Source: Hyposmocoma kahamanoa (lineage: Eukaryota > Arthropoda > Insecta > Lepidoptera > Cosmopterigidae). From it: DNA of 64,000 nucleotides. The notes under the pieces are model-generated. The model was not told the origin of the DNA. It ran no database searches and saw only the letters and a program-made list of their open reading frames with translations. The number at the start of each line of letters is the position of its first letter. The first letter of the stretch is position 1. This document shows, in pieces, positions 1 through 10,609 of this stretch. A program made the position numbers and the translations under genes. The DNA lies in NCBI RefSeq assembly GCF_003589595.1, contig NW_020654051.1, positions 9,037,810 through 9,101,809 of the forward strand, read 5' to 3'.

Positions 1-39
1 TTTTCAGTACAAATCGGCAATTTCATACTTTAACCCCTA
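1..39 (-). mobile_element. Terminal inverted repeat of a TA-flanked DNA transposon (mariner/Tc1-like candidate), cut by window edge
   Basis: Bases 1-37 end in CTTTAACCCC followed by TA at 38-39. They are the exact reverse complement (37 of 37) of 35241-35277, the left end of the element around the large N gap. The body of this copy therefore lies to the left of the window and is inverted relative to the other copy. A GGGG-starting end directly bordered by TA fits the Tc1/mariner superfamily; no transposase is visible here, so the superfamily is inference. Confidence 0.7.
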
Positions 40-324
40 TTACTATATGATCGATCAGAATGAATGGAGCAAATGAAATATTCTAAAGATCACTGATTTG
101 CTATCTAAATCGACACAAAATCGTGGCGCAACATAACTAACGGCTGTTTAAACCACGCTTAAACTGAACTATGTGGTCCAACTAAAGCATACCTATGGCA
201 AATATTGCAATGCCACATAATATTTCTCCTAATAATGTAGTACTTTAAATGCAGAAGTTGTATGGTTGTCCACCTTGTGTTTAAAAAATCCTGAAGAAAT
301 AAAAGTGAAAAGTAGTTGAAGTGG

Positions 325-563
325 ATGATGTGGACCAATGATATTAAATGGACTGTATGAGAATGGATTGAACAAAACCACAGAAATGAACACAAATAAA
401 ACGCAGCAAAAAGATTCAATAAACCAACGACATCGCGACATCCTGCCCCTCGTGCAGTATTTCACCAAATGTCATAGTTTATAAGGAGAGATGAACCAAA
501 ATGCAGTGGACGATATGGACTGTACGAGAATGGAGCGAAGAAACCACAGAAATTAGCACAAAT
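325..563. repeat. Diverged direct duplication (about 325-397 and 489-563)
   Basis: Both segments share GGACTGTATGAGAATGGA or GGACTGTACGAGAATGGA, then an AA-CCACAGAAAT block and a CACAAAT end. They lie about 165 bases apart in the same orientation. No coding frame spans both, and the origin of the unit is unknown. Confidence 0.5.
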
Positions 564-639
564 CTCGATGAAATGCTATAGTAAATACACGTAATTCACG
601 ACTCTGTCTGACAATCAATACATCAATAGTAATATAAAA

Positions 640-690
640 CAAAAACATAGTAAAGAAAGAATACAAAAAGCAAGGAGTTCGCGACAGTAA
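640..690 (+). repeat. Dispersed repeat also found near 19888-19950
   Basis: The segment ends in AAGGAGTTCGCGACAG. A related segment at about 19888-19950 has the same A-rich lead and AAGGAGTTCGCGATAC. The match is about 60 bases and diverged. I do not recognise the family. Confidence 0.4.
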
Positions 691-960
691 CCGTGGACGA
701 GGACAACCAGGTATTAGTTACTTTGCTTATGTCAAAAGAAAAGTATGGGCAACAGTTTTGTAGAGGATTGGCGTTACCAACCAACATGGAGAAGCTCTTC
801 TCTGAGAGAGAATGCGATAGTGAATCAAGACACAATACAACGATGGGCCATACTATTTTTATTAACTTTTGCCTTATCTTCCTAAGCCACAACGAAGAAA
901 AAGATTCCCTAATCAATACATTACGTATGTAATGTCTTGCACTACTTACCGACACGATTA

Positions 961-1006
961 CGACACTATTTTATTGTTACCTGTATATAACAATGAAATA
1001 GTGTCG
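961..1006. repeat. Near-perfect inverted repeat (hairpin)
   Basis: The arms CGACACTATTTTATTGTTA (961-979) and 988-1006 are complementary with one mismatch, around an 8-base spacer. The short flanks also carry GACACG/CGTGTC-like sequence. It is most likely a palindromic MITE remnant; no transcript evidence is available. Confidence 0.65.
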
Positions 1007-1984
1007 TGCTTGAATATTATGACAGAATTCAATTAAAAATTAAGCTAATTCTTCTTTAAATAATAATAAATTTAGACTCAAACGATACAGAGAATTATGA
1101 AACTAAAAGATGGAAAAAATAAACACTATTTATTAATACGTAAAAAAGTTAAGTGTAGGAAACACAGACGCGTTAATCAGTGCATTTGTGTTGAATCAAA
1201 ATAATTCAAGTAATGAATATCTACTCATCCATAAATAAAATGCTGCATTGGTAAATTTAATTTATTTCAATTAAAAATTCCTTGATTTTCTTTGAAAATT
1301 TTAACAAATATTCCATAGTCGCGCAACACATTTTGATACTATTTTTATTAACACATGACGGGCCAATATCTGAAATATTTCAAAGTCTGACGTTCTGCCG
1401 TAAAATGAATGATTGTGTTCCGCCAGTTATTAAACTTATTAATTAAATAATATGTTCTTCCTATTTTCACCATATCCTTTGTATGCCTACATGAAAAGGG
1501 TTTCCTATGTTCGCGTACGCAAAATTTACAATATAATGAAAGAAAATGTATATGGTTATTAAATTCCGTGATAGAATATCTAGAACTAAATGAAGAGAAC
1601 ATTTTCCATCACCGAACATAATATGAACTTTTTTTTAGAGTAAATGGACTCTCTTCACCCATTATTAAGTACGTTCAAATAATATTACTCAATACTCAAC
1701 AAAATTATTGTATTCATATAGTTACATAAGGTATTAAAATTAAAATATTGTTATACATTATGAGCCCTGTATTAGGGATAACAATAAAAGCAGGGGTAGG
1801 CCGAGGTTTAAATTATTAGTCACTACAATTCTTCGCTATCAAATAATGATTAAGTAATGCGTCACTGTGAAAATTTAAATTTAATTAAATTACAATGGTA
1901 TAATTACATAATTTTATTCAAGATTTGTTTATTATTTATTATTCAAATTTATACCACTACCGACGGTCGTTCCATCGCTCGCTT

Positions 1985-2075
1985 ATAAGATGTCTGTTCT
2001 TAAGATACTCGAATTGTATGTGCTTGGAAACACATTCGCAGACAGGGAATTCCATTCCTAGGCAGCGCGCATAAT
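1985..2075 (-). mobile_element. Non-LTR retrotransposon relic, C-terminal end of reverse transcriptase
   Basis: The minus strand reads EWNSLSANVFPSTYNSS, the WNSLPA..VFP..YN signature near the C-terminus of Jockey-type LINE ORF2. The same motif is in the longer LINE at 11390-12930. Only about 30 codons survive, so this is a decayed fragment. Confidence 0.6.
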
Positions 2076-2114
2076 AAAAGATGACGAAAAGCCATCAGAA
2101 AATATTCTTACGGT

Positions 2115-2172
2115 GACTTCTACGGGGAGGCCTGTGTTCAGCAGTGGACGTCTTCCGGCTGACATGATGAAC
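2115..2172 (+). mobile_element. RTE-clade LINE 3' end relic
   Basis: The segment contains GGGGAGGCCTGTGTTCAG followed by CAGTGGACGTCTTCCGGCTGACATGATGA. It codes for GEACVQQW, a common C-terminus of lepidopteran RTE-like elements. Only the extreme 3' end is present. Confidence 0.6.
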
Positions 2173-2256
2173 TACTACAGACATATACAACAATAACATT
2201 TGTTAATAATTTATTTTTTACGGTATAAAAGCAATGGATATTTATAATATATAAGT

Positions 2257-2468
2257 GAGGCCGTGGTAGCCCAATGGATTGACCTACTGCCTCTCAAGCA
2301 CAGGGTCGTGGATTCGAATCCAGACTTGCACCTCTGAGTTTCTCGGAATTTATCATGAGCTTATATCATGAGCTTTTTGATAAACATTATGATGAAACCT
2401 GCACGTCGAAGAAGATTCACAACCCTCGGAAAAACGTATGACGCCCACCAGTGGGACGTATAAAAGGA
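2257..2468 (+). mobile_element. tRNA-derived SINE (family B), near full length
   Basis: A pol III A-box-like TGGTAGCCCAATGG is at 2264-2277 and a B-box-like GGATTCGAATCC at 2310-2321. The SINE body follows: TCTGAGTTTCTCGGAATTTA, then TCGAAGAAG, TTCACAACCCTCGGAAAA, and a tail near CAGTGGGACGTATAA. The order tRNA head, unique body, LINE-like tail is that of a lepidopteran tRNA-SINE. Other copies are at about 3985, 9294, 24780 and 33955. Confidence 0.8.
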
Positions 2469-2470
2469 GA

Positions 2471-2692
2471 CTATATAAATCTAAAAAACTCGGACCCAAG
2501 TCGGACTAAGTTCGATTCGCATCCGAGAAAATGCGAATATCGCTTGTACACCCAGAGATAAAATGATGCCTGTGAAATTTCGGACTGTCATTTCTCGGAT
2601 TCGGAACAATTGTTTCGGACGGATGTCTGACGGAGATCGAGAGTAGACCCCCTGATACGAATCGGACATAGTGCACAAACGCTCTTAGGCTG
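2471..2692 (+). mobile_element. MITE-like repeat, family I
   Basis: It shares the modules AAACTCGGACCCAAG, CGCTTGTACACC, AGATAAAATGATGCCTGTGA and a terminal ATACGAATCGGACATAGTGC with repeats at 52658-52852 and 61125-61345. Here a piece related to 6455-6500 (TTGTTTCGGACGGATG) is inserted before the right end. No coding capacity is present. Confidence 0.6.
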
Positions 2693-2853
2693 TTGGTAAA
2701 ACTACAGGCACATGGATTTTGTCAAGTTATGTTTAAGGCCGCAAACTCAGAACGGCGCGGCCGCGCGTACAGCGCAGCGTCCAACGTATCCAACACAAGA
2801 CTATTTCATTGAATAACACGATGTTTTATTACCATATTCAACTGTTTTATGCG

Positions 2854-2980
2854 AAATTACTTCACTAGTTTGTTATAATTATTAATACAAAAATCGACCA
2901 CTAAAAAAACTCCTTCGGTCCGGCAGGATTCGAGCCAACGCCACGTCTTCAGCCTTCAGTCTTCACTCTGGTTCATTATG
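2854..2980. mobile_element. Fragment of family D tRNA-like TIR element
   Basis: TTCACTAGTTTGTTATAATT followed by ATTAATACAAAAATCGA matches the left ends at 39957 and 63484. A reverse-strand B-box-like GGCTCGAATCC lies inside. Only the left part is present here. Confidence 0.45.
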
Positions 2981-3503
2981 AAATTACGTAATTTAAGGGA
3001 AAATGACCACGATCTTATATAAAGGTTTCCAGATCACACATTATAGGCTTCATTTGAGTTTAAATATGATATATTTAACTTCGTGTGTATGGAACGTGTT
3101 AGTTAAAATTGGTCTTTTTTATAAGCTACATCAGCTTGTCAACGCAATCGCGATAGTATCTCCGTAACAAATATTTTTATTACATATTACAAGCGGTGTA
3201 GTGTCGGGGTCTTGAGGCCGTTTTGGTCAGAAACTCGTAGAATCTCCTACGTAACTTTAATTGAAAATAAACAACTCCTGTTATCCTTTTTCCGGTGTGC
3301 TATCGATTCGCGGATATTTCTTTTAACTGAGATGATTGTTTTGTTGTTTGTGGAACAAATGAAAAGAGTTTTTGTTCTTTTTTCAATAACGTTATGTCTT
3401 ACAGAGTTGTTCTTGTTAGCGACATTAGTTCACAAAGCAATTTTCAGCAGTAAAATTGTTTTTGAAGGATTTATGTTTTTCTAAACTTCATAAAAGTGTA
3501 TTT

Positions 3504-3763
3504 TAGTAGCAGCAGAGCTCCATGTGAAAGAGTTTGTCCAGCAATACTGTGTTCCGGTTTTAAAGGTGCTGGTGAAATTACAGGCACCTGGAACTTGTTA
3601 ACTTATGTCATTACGTCTCAGGGTGACGGGTGCAGTGGCAGTACCCCTGAAATCTTTGCGATTTAAATCTCTGAGTGTTACTGCAACTGTTATGAATACG
3701 CGTATAGCTTACCACCAGGCGCCCGGCTTGTTCTTCTCGTCACTTGATTTTATAAAGAAAATA
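3504..3763 (+). mobile_element. SINE-A copy (internally deleted)
   Basis: It starts TAGTAGCAGCAGAGCTCC and ends near CGTCACTTGATTTTATAAAG. The CTACC...GCCGCC block of the 5' half is missing. The central stem-loop is present: arms 3638-3657 and 3665-3684. One stem position is changed from G-C to A-T on both arms, which preserves pairing. No tRNA boxes were seen in this family. Confidence 0.85.
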
Positions 3764-3983
3764 ATTAGGGACTTAATATGTTATTCAAATTCAAATTCAA
3801 CAATACAACAAATTATATGATTATCACTAATTATTACAGGTTTCTGACCAATATTTCGGAACGGTTATTATATCGGTATAATAAAAAGAAATCATATCGT
3901 GGTAAGAAAATATAATTATTGACAATCATTTAGTGAATATCCACGAAAGCTTTAAAATCTTAATAAATTAAAGGCACAAACAT

Positions 3984-4223
3984 ATCGCTGTGCTAGTCTA
4001 ACAGTTTGACCTACTGCCTCTCAAGCATAGGATAGTGGATTTGAATTCGGACTTGCGCCTCAGAGTAACTCGGAATTTATGTGCGATATTAAATTTTAAA
4101 TTAGCCATGAGTTTTACGGTGAAGAAAAACATCGTGACGAAATCTGCAGACATGTGCAATAAGGACATTCTCAATCCGTATTTTGGCCGCGTGGGAACTA
4201 TAGCCCCAAGCTCTCTCATTGTG
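3984..4223 (+). mobile_element. tRNA-derived SINE (family B)
   Basis: It aligns with the 2257-2468 copy through GACCTACTGCCTCTCAAGCA, GTGGATTTGAATTCGGACTT and CTCGGAATTTATGTGCGA. It ends in the GGCCGCGTGGGAACTATAG tail, closer to the family consensus than the 2257 copy. The head is degenerate. SINE-A begins immediately downstream, giving a tandem of two unrelated SINEs. Confidence 0.75.
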
Positions 4224-4522
4224 ACAGCAAGAGCTAGAGCTCCTTGTGAAAGAGTTCGTCCAAGGAAATACTGCCACATTACCTATTCCTGCCGCCGAGC
4301 AGTAATGTATGTTCATGTTGTAGCATTACTGCATAACCGGCTTTGAAGGGTAACGGTGAAATTACAGGCCCATGGAACTTGTCAACTTATGTCACTGGGT
4401 GACGGGCGCAGTGGCAGTGCCCCTCAGATCTTTGCAATCTAAAGCTCTGCGTGGCACTGCAGCTGCTATTTACGGGCGCACGACTTGTTCGTACCGTCTT
4501 TTGGTATTACTAATAAAAAAAA
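4224..4522 (+). mobile_element. SINE-A copy, near full length
   Basis: The head (AGAGCTCCTTGTGAAAGAG), middle (TTCTGCC-like block, GAAATTACAGGCCCATGG), stem-loop (GCAGTGCCCCTCAGATCTTT with its partner arm) and tail (ACGACTTGTTCGTACCGTC, then TATTAC and A-rich) are all present in order. Confidence 0.85.
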
Positions 4523-6299
4523 GTATTTACATAATACTCGTTAATTAAACTATAACCAGAATACGTACACGTTTCACCAAAATACGTACATTTCTAAGGG
4601 TCCGACCCCAACTTGTGCTTTCCATTAAGCGTGGAATCCCTGACTTATCGTACCTCTTTGAAGTGATCGCCTCAATGCAATCTCTGTCTGTGAAGCTATA
4701 ATTATAACAGAGTTCGTTTGAGGGACTTAGGTGGTTGGTGTACAAAGGTTTAGGCGCAAATAATTTAATAGATTTTGCACACGAATAACATCTACGTCAT
4801 TCTGGGCGCGGTTCGTAATATATAACAACAAATGACATATTTTTAGTCGATATAATGCTCAAGAGATAAAATTAATTTATGCTATACAAACATTTGACAT
4901 ATTCTTGCAAGATATAAAGGTTACTGGTTATAATAGACGAGAAAAATATAATAGACGATTGATATAACAACTTTTAATGTAATATACTGATGGCGTAGTG
5001 TTCATTTTATATAAATACTTCAGATATAACATTCATTTAGTATAATATAACTCCAAAAATATAATATATATAATATTCCTTAAATATCATTCCAGTAGTG
5101 TTTAGGTACAATGGGTACAATGGTGAATGAACCGAATTTGTTTGCATTTGCTAATTGGTTCGACTTCCCCCTGTGGATTTAGGTAGTGGTGGCGTTGGTC
5201 GGTCACTGTCGCCACCACCTTAAGAGTCTACATAACATCAAATGGCTTTGATTGATTCCGCATGACAGTGAAAGTGTTGAATCCATCACTATGGAAAAAA
5301 CATATAGTAAAATTGAGGATGAACACCGATTACTGTATGGTGTGAGAACACTATTACTAAAACTTTTCAAGACAGAAAAAACACAAACTTACCTTGAAAT
5401 TTTACAAGAAAACCGCTGTACTCAATAGGTACTTCACATATACCAGTGATTTTTGTTTATATCAAACTGAAATAAATAGAACACGTATAGTATAGGACAT
5501 CGTATTTCATTTACAAATGGCTTTAATTTCGTTTGTAAAAAAATAAATTCTGAAATAAAGCCAATGTCGCTGCCACTCGATCCAAGCAAAATGAACCGTA
5601 TTAGTAAGGGAAAAATGAAAAAAAGTTGAGATGGTATAGATTGTTAGCTCTCGCTTTAGTAATCATAAACAAGTTATCGATTAATCTCATCTTTCTTTTA
5701 ACTTCTCCTCCTGAAAAGTTGTGATTTTGCAGGTGTAGTCTAGGGCGCATAGGCGTACCCAGGGAGATGGCAGTTGCCCCATGGATTTTGCATACCTTCA
5801 AACTATGCACTGTCGTCGATAACAGTTCTCACTTTGCAATACAATATAATATGAGCTTATTAATTAAATTATTCCACGGCTACAATTAAAACGTAATGCA
5901 GCACATTCAGACGCGTGAAAAACGTAGCTGAGATCAACTGTGATCGAAGACAGATTAAATGTGCTTTATATGCTCAGTGCACATACAAAATTTGTTAACG
6001 TTATGGGCGATTCTTTCACGGAAGACGTCATAAATCGTTTTGCTAAAGATCCTCGACAGTTATTTATAAAAAATACCTATTTTAATCTGATTTGCCACTA
6101 ATAATATAATTTATTTCTCACTAATAATATCCATTCACGTAACATGAGAAACAATAACAAAATATAAGTGCAGTTCAAATATCGGACGAAAAGGATTTAG
6201 TGTTAAAGTATTAAAATAAAATTATTTAAGTATTAAAATTATTCTACAACAAGTGGGTACCAAGTTGTTTATTTAAAGGTGAGTCAGTTCGTTCAATTA
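4523..6299. other. AT-rich intergenic stretch without recognised gene
   Basis: Open frames are all under 75 codons and look random. An imperfect GTGGTGGCG/CGCCACCAC hairpin lies at about 5181-5222. The interval 4840-5095 is dense in ATATAA words. No repeat family was recognised with confidence. Confidence 0.5.
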
Positions 6300-6560
6300 C
6301 TAACTAGCGTCTATCGAGCGTCAGCATCTTGCCAACGTATGCACAGCGTCGATACGACGTCCGCGCGGCGGCGGGGCGCAACGCTAGCGCGACTGCTGGG
6401 GGTCTACTAAGGTTCTTTTGATTTAGTTGAGTATTGCTTATTTGATTGTAATTGTTTCGGGCGGATGTGAGACGGAGAACGGTAGTGGACCCTCTAAATA
6501 GTGCCGAACGTCGGGTATACGCCGCGTTGGTGTGGCGACGCTATTCGTGCGTTAGCACGA
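6300..6560. repeat. CpG-rich patch with family I fragment
   Basis: Bases 6305-6412 are CpG-rich (GACGTCCGCGCGGCGGCGGG) in an AT-rich setting. Bases 6455-6500 (TTGTTTCGGGCGGATGTGAG onward) match 2600-2650 of the family I repeat. Together they look like mobile-element debris rather than a promoter, but a CpG-rich regulatory element cannot be excluded. Confidence 0.4.
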
Positions 6561-6657
6561 CGCTAAAACGCTTGAAAGACGCTAGTGTGGTGTCTCGGCC
6601 ACGAAAATATCGCCACGTTTGAAGCGTTCAAACTCGCATCAAAACTCGGCCACGAAA

Positions 6658-6701
6658 TTATATTATGCTTCAAAAATTGCCATTTTTGAAGCATAATATA
6701 A
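6658..6701. repeat. Perfect 20-bp inverted repeat with 4-base loop
   Basis: TTATATTATGCTTCAAAAAT (6658-6677) is followed by TGCC and then the exact complementary arm (6682-6701). It sits inside a region (6530-6780) with repeated CGGCCACGAAA and GAAGCGT words, suggesting the core of a palindromic MITE. The loop is too short for a typical miRNA precursor. Confidence 0.75.
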
Positions 6702-7440
6702 AGCGTCAAAATACACTCACGCTCTTCGGTGGTGGGAGGAATATTTAAGTTCATTGCGATTACACGTGAAAATGTCGCTGTCAAAAACATCTAATTATTG
6801 TTTTGAAAGTAGTACTTTTTTTCACAAGATATTATTATTTTGCGAAGAGGAGTGCACTATTTAAATAGATAAAGAATGCAACGTGGTGAATTTCATAACA
6901 TATTATGTCGGATTTAGAACCAGAGCGAGTAGGTGAAGCCGAACCCTGTTCGTCTAGCTCGTACCCGCCCTCCATAATACAAATACAACTTCAGTTTGAT
7001 ATATATGTTTATTTTCAATTTGTGTAATATAATTCAGTCGGCCATGCAAGTGCACAAAATAATACGGAAGACAATTACAATAGGAAGTGATTCAGGCGTG
7101 ATACTTCTCACCATTAGGACACGTGGACGAAACGGCAGCTGGAGCGAATGTAAACAAAACTCGTAACTGTCCAAGCAGCGCCGCCACCTGCCACCTGATT
7201 CACGGAGTGCGGTCGTACCACTACGTAGCGAAATATCGGTGCAAATCAATTAATCATCGTCGTTTTGGGCACTGCCAATAGAGGGCGCTGATTTACTTGA
7301 CGTTTTTGTAACTGCTAACAGTAAAGGCGCCGACATATAGAATTCATCCACAACGTAAGTCGATCTTGTACTGCCGTTATAAATTCTTCTATATTCATAA
7401 TTAAGTAAGCGAAAAACAAATAAATACAAAATAATTCGTT

Positions 7441-7720
7441 TTAAAAGCTGACGCGCAGAGCGAGCGCTTTGGAACTCTTTGGACTTCTCATACTATGGAA
7501 CTTTCTCGTACAATTGTTCTGACTGCCCGCAAAAAAAATGCGTCAGATCATCCAACGTTCGTGCAAACACACTCGTAGCGAATTTCGCTGCAAGTTGCAG
7601 CGCTGCTTTGTGGCCTTTTACAAATGAAATCATATGTTTGTAATTAACGCTCGACGCTGACTCTTGTGGCGTCAAGCGAATTCGCTAGGAGCGTCGCGGC
7701 TCGTGGCCCTCAGGTCGGGC
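7441..7720. repeat. CpG-rich patch with GCG/CGC inverted words
   Basis: The patch contains GCTGACGCGCAGAGCGAGCG near the left and GGAGCGTCGCGGCTCGTGG near the right, in an otherwise AT-rich context. It resembles the other GC-rich foldbacks in the window, but the arms do not align cleanly by eye. Confidence 0.3.
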
Positions 7721-8078
7721 GTCTCTGACATGATATATTTATTTCGGACTTGGAAAACTAAAGAGTTACTTCCTAGTTTTGTGTACGAGTGTCCACATTG
7801 CAAGAGCCGATTGGACATGGAAGATCGAAAGGTCCCCTTGCATGATATCACCAACTTTAAAGGTCATCGCGATAACCGTTCCATCATCGGCAAGCCTTCC
7901 GTGACGTTATAAATAAGGCCCCCGACCGACGGTTCGATAAATCAAACTTATTTTGGCCTCCATTCTTTGGCGGCGGCGACGTGAATAGACTTCGTAATCA
8001 GGTGCGTATGGTTGAAGAGGTAAATCACTCCATTCTTTACGGCACACCAGGGAAATCGTGTGTAAATTGTACACTGTA
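7664..8078 (+). CDS. Unassigned open-frame cluster with CxxC motifs (candidate exon or relic)
   Basis: Frame one (7664-7912, 82 codons) contains YECPHCKSRLDME, a CxxC pair. An overlapping second frame (about 7878-8078) reads on without stops through FWPPFFGGGDVNRLRNQV and ends GKSCVNCTL, with a second CxxC pair. Read together with one frameshift, they give about 130 codons of unusually balanced composition for this window. A strong donor-like ACT/GTAAGTG lies at 8075/8076 and an acceptor-like TTTGACTCTAG at 8131-8141, 66 bases apart. I recognise no family. It could be a degraded transposon gene, a host exon or chance; a function is not claimed. Confidence 0.25.
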
Positions 8079-8384
8079 AGTGATTGGCTACATCCCCGAT
8101 TGTTAGTGACCAGAGATTTAACAGTTCTTGTTTGACTCTAGGGAAATGGGTACAAACGATCTGAGTTTACCTTTTCTAGTTTTGGGTCGTGTGAAGAACA
8201 CAGCTATATGCAGACCTGGTTTTATTAAAAGTTATTTATTTTCTTTATGTGTGTTTTCTTTTTCGGGATATTTGGTTACTGTAGTATCCTCTCCTACAGG
8301 TAATACGTGACGTATGCGCTCGAGACAAATCATAGACAATCCACATACACTACAGTTATCATTGGTATGGATTGATCTAAGTAC

Positions 8385-8706
8385 ATTAACAAGACTGGAT
8401 AAGTATAAAGAAATTAACATTCTGACAATAGCGTCAGTACGTTTATGAAAATGTAATTTATGTTGAGAAGAAGAGTATTTTTTTCGACGAAAATACTGAC
8501 AGACATACCATTAATACAAGGAATAAAAGTAAACTGGCTGATCTTGATAGTCATTCTCACAAAGTCACAAATTCATTTGAGGGGCAATCTATACGCTTCT
8601 ATGATAAAATTCCGGTTGATATGCAAAATTTAACATTCACGAGATGAAACAAAAACTAAATGTTATTGTACAGCTTCTGTGTACTTGGATGACAAAAATC
8701 CGTGGT
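8385..8706 (+). mobile_element. LINE relic, ORF2 C-terminal region (copy 1)
   Basis: Across frameshifts the plus strand reads KYKEINILTIASV, then NTRNKSKLADLDSH, SFEGQSIRFYDKIPVDMQN and a final LDDKNPW. This is the conserved order (ILTLPS, NTRNK, IRFYNKIP) at the C-terminus of a large insect non-LTR family (CR1/Jockey type). Stops and frame changes show it is dead. A second copy follows at 8812. Confidence 0.6.
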
Positions 8707-8811
8707 GAATCAGTGACCCTTTTAGCTCTTGCACGTTATCTTGGTCTAAGTCAAATAAATTTTATTGTAAGTGATAAATGACTCTATCTGTGATATCACA
8801 GTACATTTACT

Positions 8812-9075
8812 CAAATGTTTTGCATGCCCGTAAAAATATATACAATTTCATTAGGAAAGACGATATTCATAATATTAACTTTACAACTTAGTCCAAATTC
8901 ATGGTATCACGATTTTGTTTAACGTAAACGACTCTTTTATGGGGAACTGTATACGTTTTCACAATAAGAATCCGGAGCATAAGTAATATTCAGATTATCG
9001 TTTCCTAAGTTTAAAACACACATCAAAAGTATTTTAATTGAAAAGTCATATTACAAAAATTCTCACAAAGTTTCT
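8812..9075 (+). mobile_element. LINE relic, ORF2 C-terminal region (copy 2)
   Basis: It reads HARKNIYNFIRKDDIHNIN, then SKFMVSRF and, in another frame, NDSFMGNCIRFHNKNPEHK. These are the same motifs as at 8385-8706 but more diverged, so the two are separate insertions or an old tandem duplication. Confidence 0.6.
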
Positions 9076-9293
9076 TCTCAGAGAAGTCAGCACAGTGAAC
9101 GAGCAGTAGCAAAAAAAGCTACGTTTTCAACTGTAAAAATTTTACCCAAGGAATAAATGATTATTTGCATTTGCCTTGGACTTTGAATGTGTACAAATGT
9201 TTACTAACAAAGTTGCTCATTCTTTTCAGAGGAATATGCCATGTGAAAGCAGTAGTGTTTAACCTATATGACGATTTCAAGTGTGCCCATTTA

Positions 9294-9765
9294 AACGTCC
9301 CGCTGTTGGGCACGGGTCTCATCTCAAGCGAGTGTTTAGGTCATAGTCCGCCACGCAGGCCCATTGTTGGTTGTCGTGGTGAATGTTCACTGATCCCACG
9401 GCGCCGACTCAACCGGCGAGAGGGAAACCCGGGGGGGTTTTAGTGGGGTAGGCCCTCCAGTCTGGAGGGAGAGTCCCCACATAACCCCTGAGTCTCCCTG
9501 GGCTCAGGGGTATCCATAAAGATTTCCCCCGTCAAAAAAAAAAAAAGGCCCATTGTTGGTTAGAAACTTCACGCGTTTTCTGAGCGTTATTAACATTCTT
9601 CCACGTACAGGTTTCATCACGATATTTTTCTTCACCGTAAAGCTCATGGTAAAAAACTTAAATTTCGCTCATAAATTTCCCGGATTTGAAACCACGGCCT
9701 GTTTAAGAGGCGTAGGTCAAACAATTAGACTACCACATAGGTATAGGAAAAACGGGGCTACCATG
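9294..9765 (-). mobile_element. tRNA-derived SINE (family B), minus strand, split by an R1-like insertion
   Basis: From the left it shows the SINE tail (CGCTGTTGGGCACGGGTCTC), the GGCCCATTGTTGG block, then the body (ATCACGATATTTTTCTTCAC, CTCATGGTAAAAAACTTAAA). The reverse B box lies near 9680 and the reverse A box (GACTACCACA) near 9728. Bases 9373-9546 are foreign (see next entry). Confidence 0.8.
9373..9546 (+). mobile_element. 5'-truncated non-LTR retrotransposon (R1-like 3' end) with 15-bp target-site duplication
   Basis: The insert ends in a run of A and is bordered by the identical GGCCCATTGTTGGTT at 9358-9372 and 9547-9561. Its 3' part folds into two hairpins, CCCTCCAGTCTGGAGGG and an ACCCCTGAG/CTCAGGGGT stem. 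The GTGGGGTAGGCCCTCCAG and CCCACATAACCCCT blocks resemble 3' UTRs of lepidopteran R1-clade LINEs; the clade is from memory. It is younger than the SINE it splits. Confidence 0.85.
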
Positions 9766-9779
9766 GTGCGCGACTTATG

Positions 9780-10320
9780 AAATAAAGGTTACTTGATTTG
9801 CCTTATACAATTGTGTTATAAATTAATACACCGTCTCTTTCAGGCAATAAATATGTAAATAATATGTCTATATAATAAAAGCGTTAATTCAAATGTTTAG
9901 TTGGAATAGAATCCTTCTACGGGCACAGTCAAGATGTTACAATTTCAATTAAAACTTTTAAATGATTTACCGTTCCACTTGAACCTATTGAGTCGAGTCA
10001 ATTATTTAAAACGTCCAAATGTTCTTTAAGTTTGTTATTTGTTGAAATTGTATTATTGTTAGGGAACATATAGGGATATGTTGCTATTTAACAATTAAAG
10101 CAATTATTATAGGTACTTAACTTTTTTACTGACTGCTTTTTATTTATTTATAACGGATGTGTAATGTATTATATAAATATTTTTAACCTAACGCTGTAAA
10201 TGAGCATATAATTTGATTTAGTATAAACTTTTTTCACATGACAATTCACTTAAAATAACGAATTTTTAATAGAAACTTACATTATATAATTTCATTTTTG
10301 ATAATATCAATCTTAAACCC
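9780..10320. other. AT-rich stretch, nothing recognised
   Basis: No open frame above 60 codons, no repeat match and no hairpin of note were seen. Confidence 0.5.
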
Positions 10321-10520
10321 TACGCGCCCAGGCGAAAGTTATCGCGCTGCCGCCGAGCGGCGACCGCCCAGTTACCACGCATGTTCATTAATGACGAATC
10401 AGAATTGTATTTACTAGGCAACATCATTTAAATTCTTCTGAATAATACAACCGCGCGGTCGCCGAGCGGAGTCCGCGGTGCCGCCGCCCAGACCAAAGTC
10501 AAGCCAGTCTCCCCCGCGTG
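10321..10520. repeat. CpG-rich inverted blocks flanking an AT core
   Basis: CGCGCTGCCGCCGAGCGGCG (from about 10350) and GCGCGGTCGCCGAGCGGAGT (from about 10453) flank an AT-rich core. GCCGAGCGG occurs in both blocks, and CGGTCGCC and GCGACCGCC are related inverted words. This looks like a non-autonomous GC-ended element. Confidence 0.45.
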
Positions 10521-10609
10521 TCTGAGACGCTCATTTAAGTTAAAACGTAAACGCTAAATAAATAGAGCGTATTTTGCCGTGACAGTCAGACGCACGCGGT
10601 CGCTGCGCG

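Noticed and set aside
2264..2321. A functional tRNA gene
   Set aside because: A and B boxes are present but no cloverleaf forms and SINE body follows; the same holds for the tRNA-like heads at 16.2, 16.5, 45.7 and 51.7 kb.
6658..6701. miRNA precursor
   Set aside because: A 4-base loop with 20-bp perfect arms lacks the 60-100 base precursor shape; MITE core is likelier.
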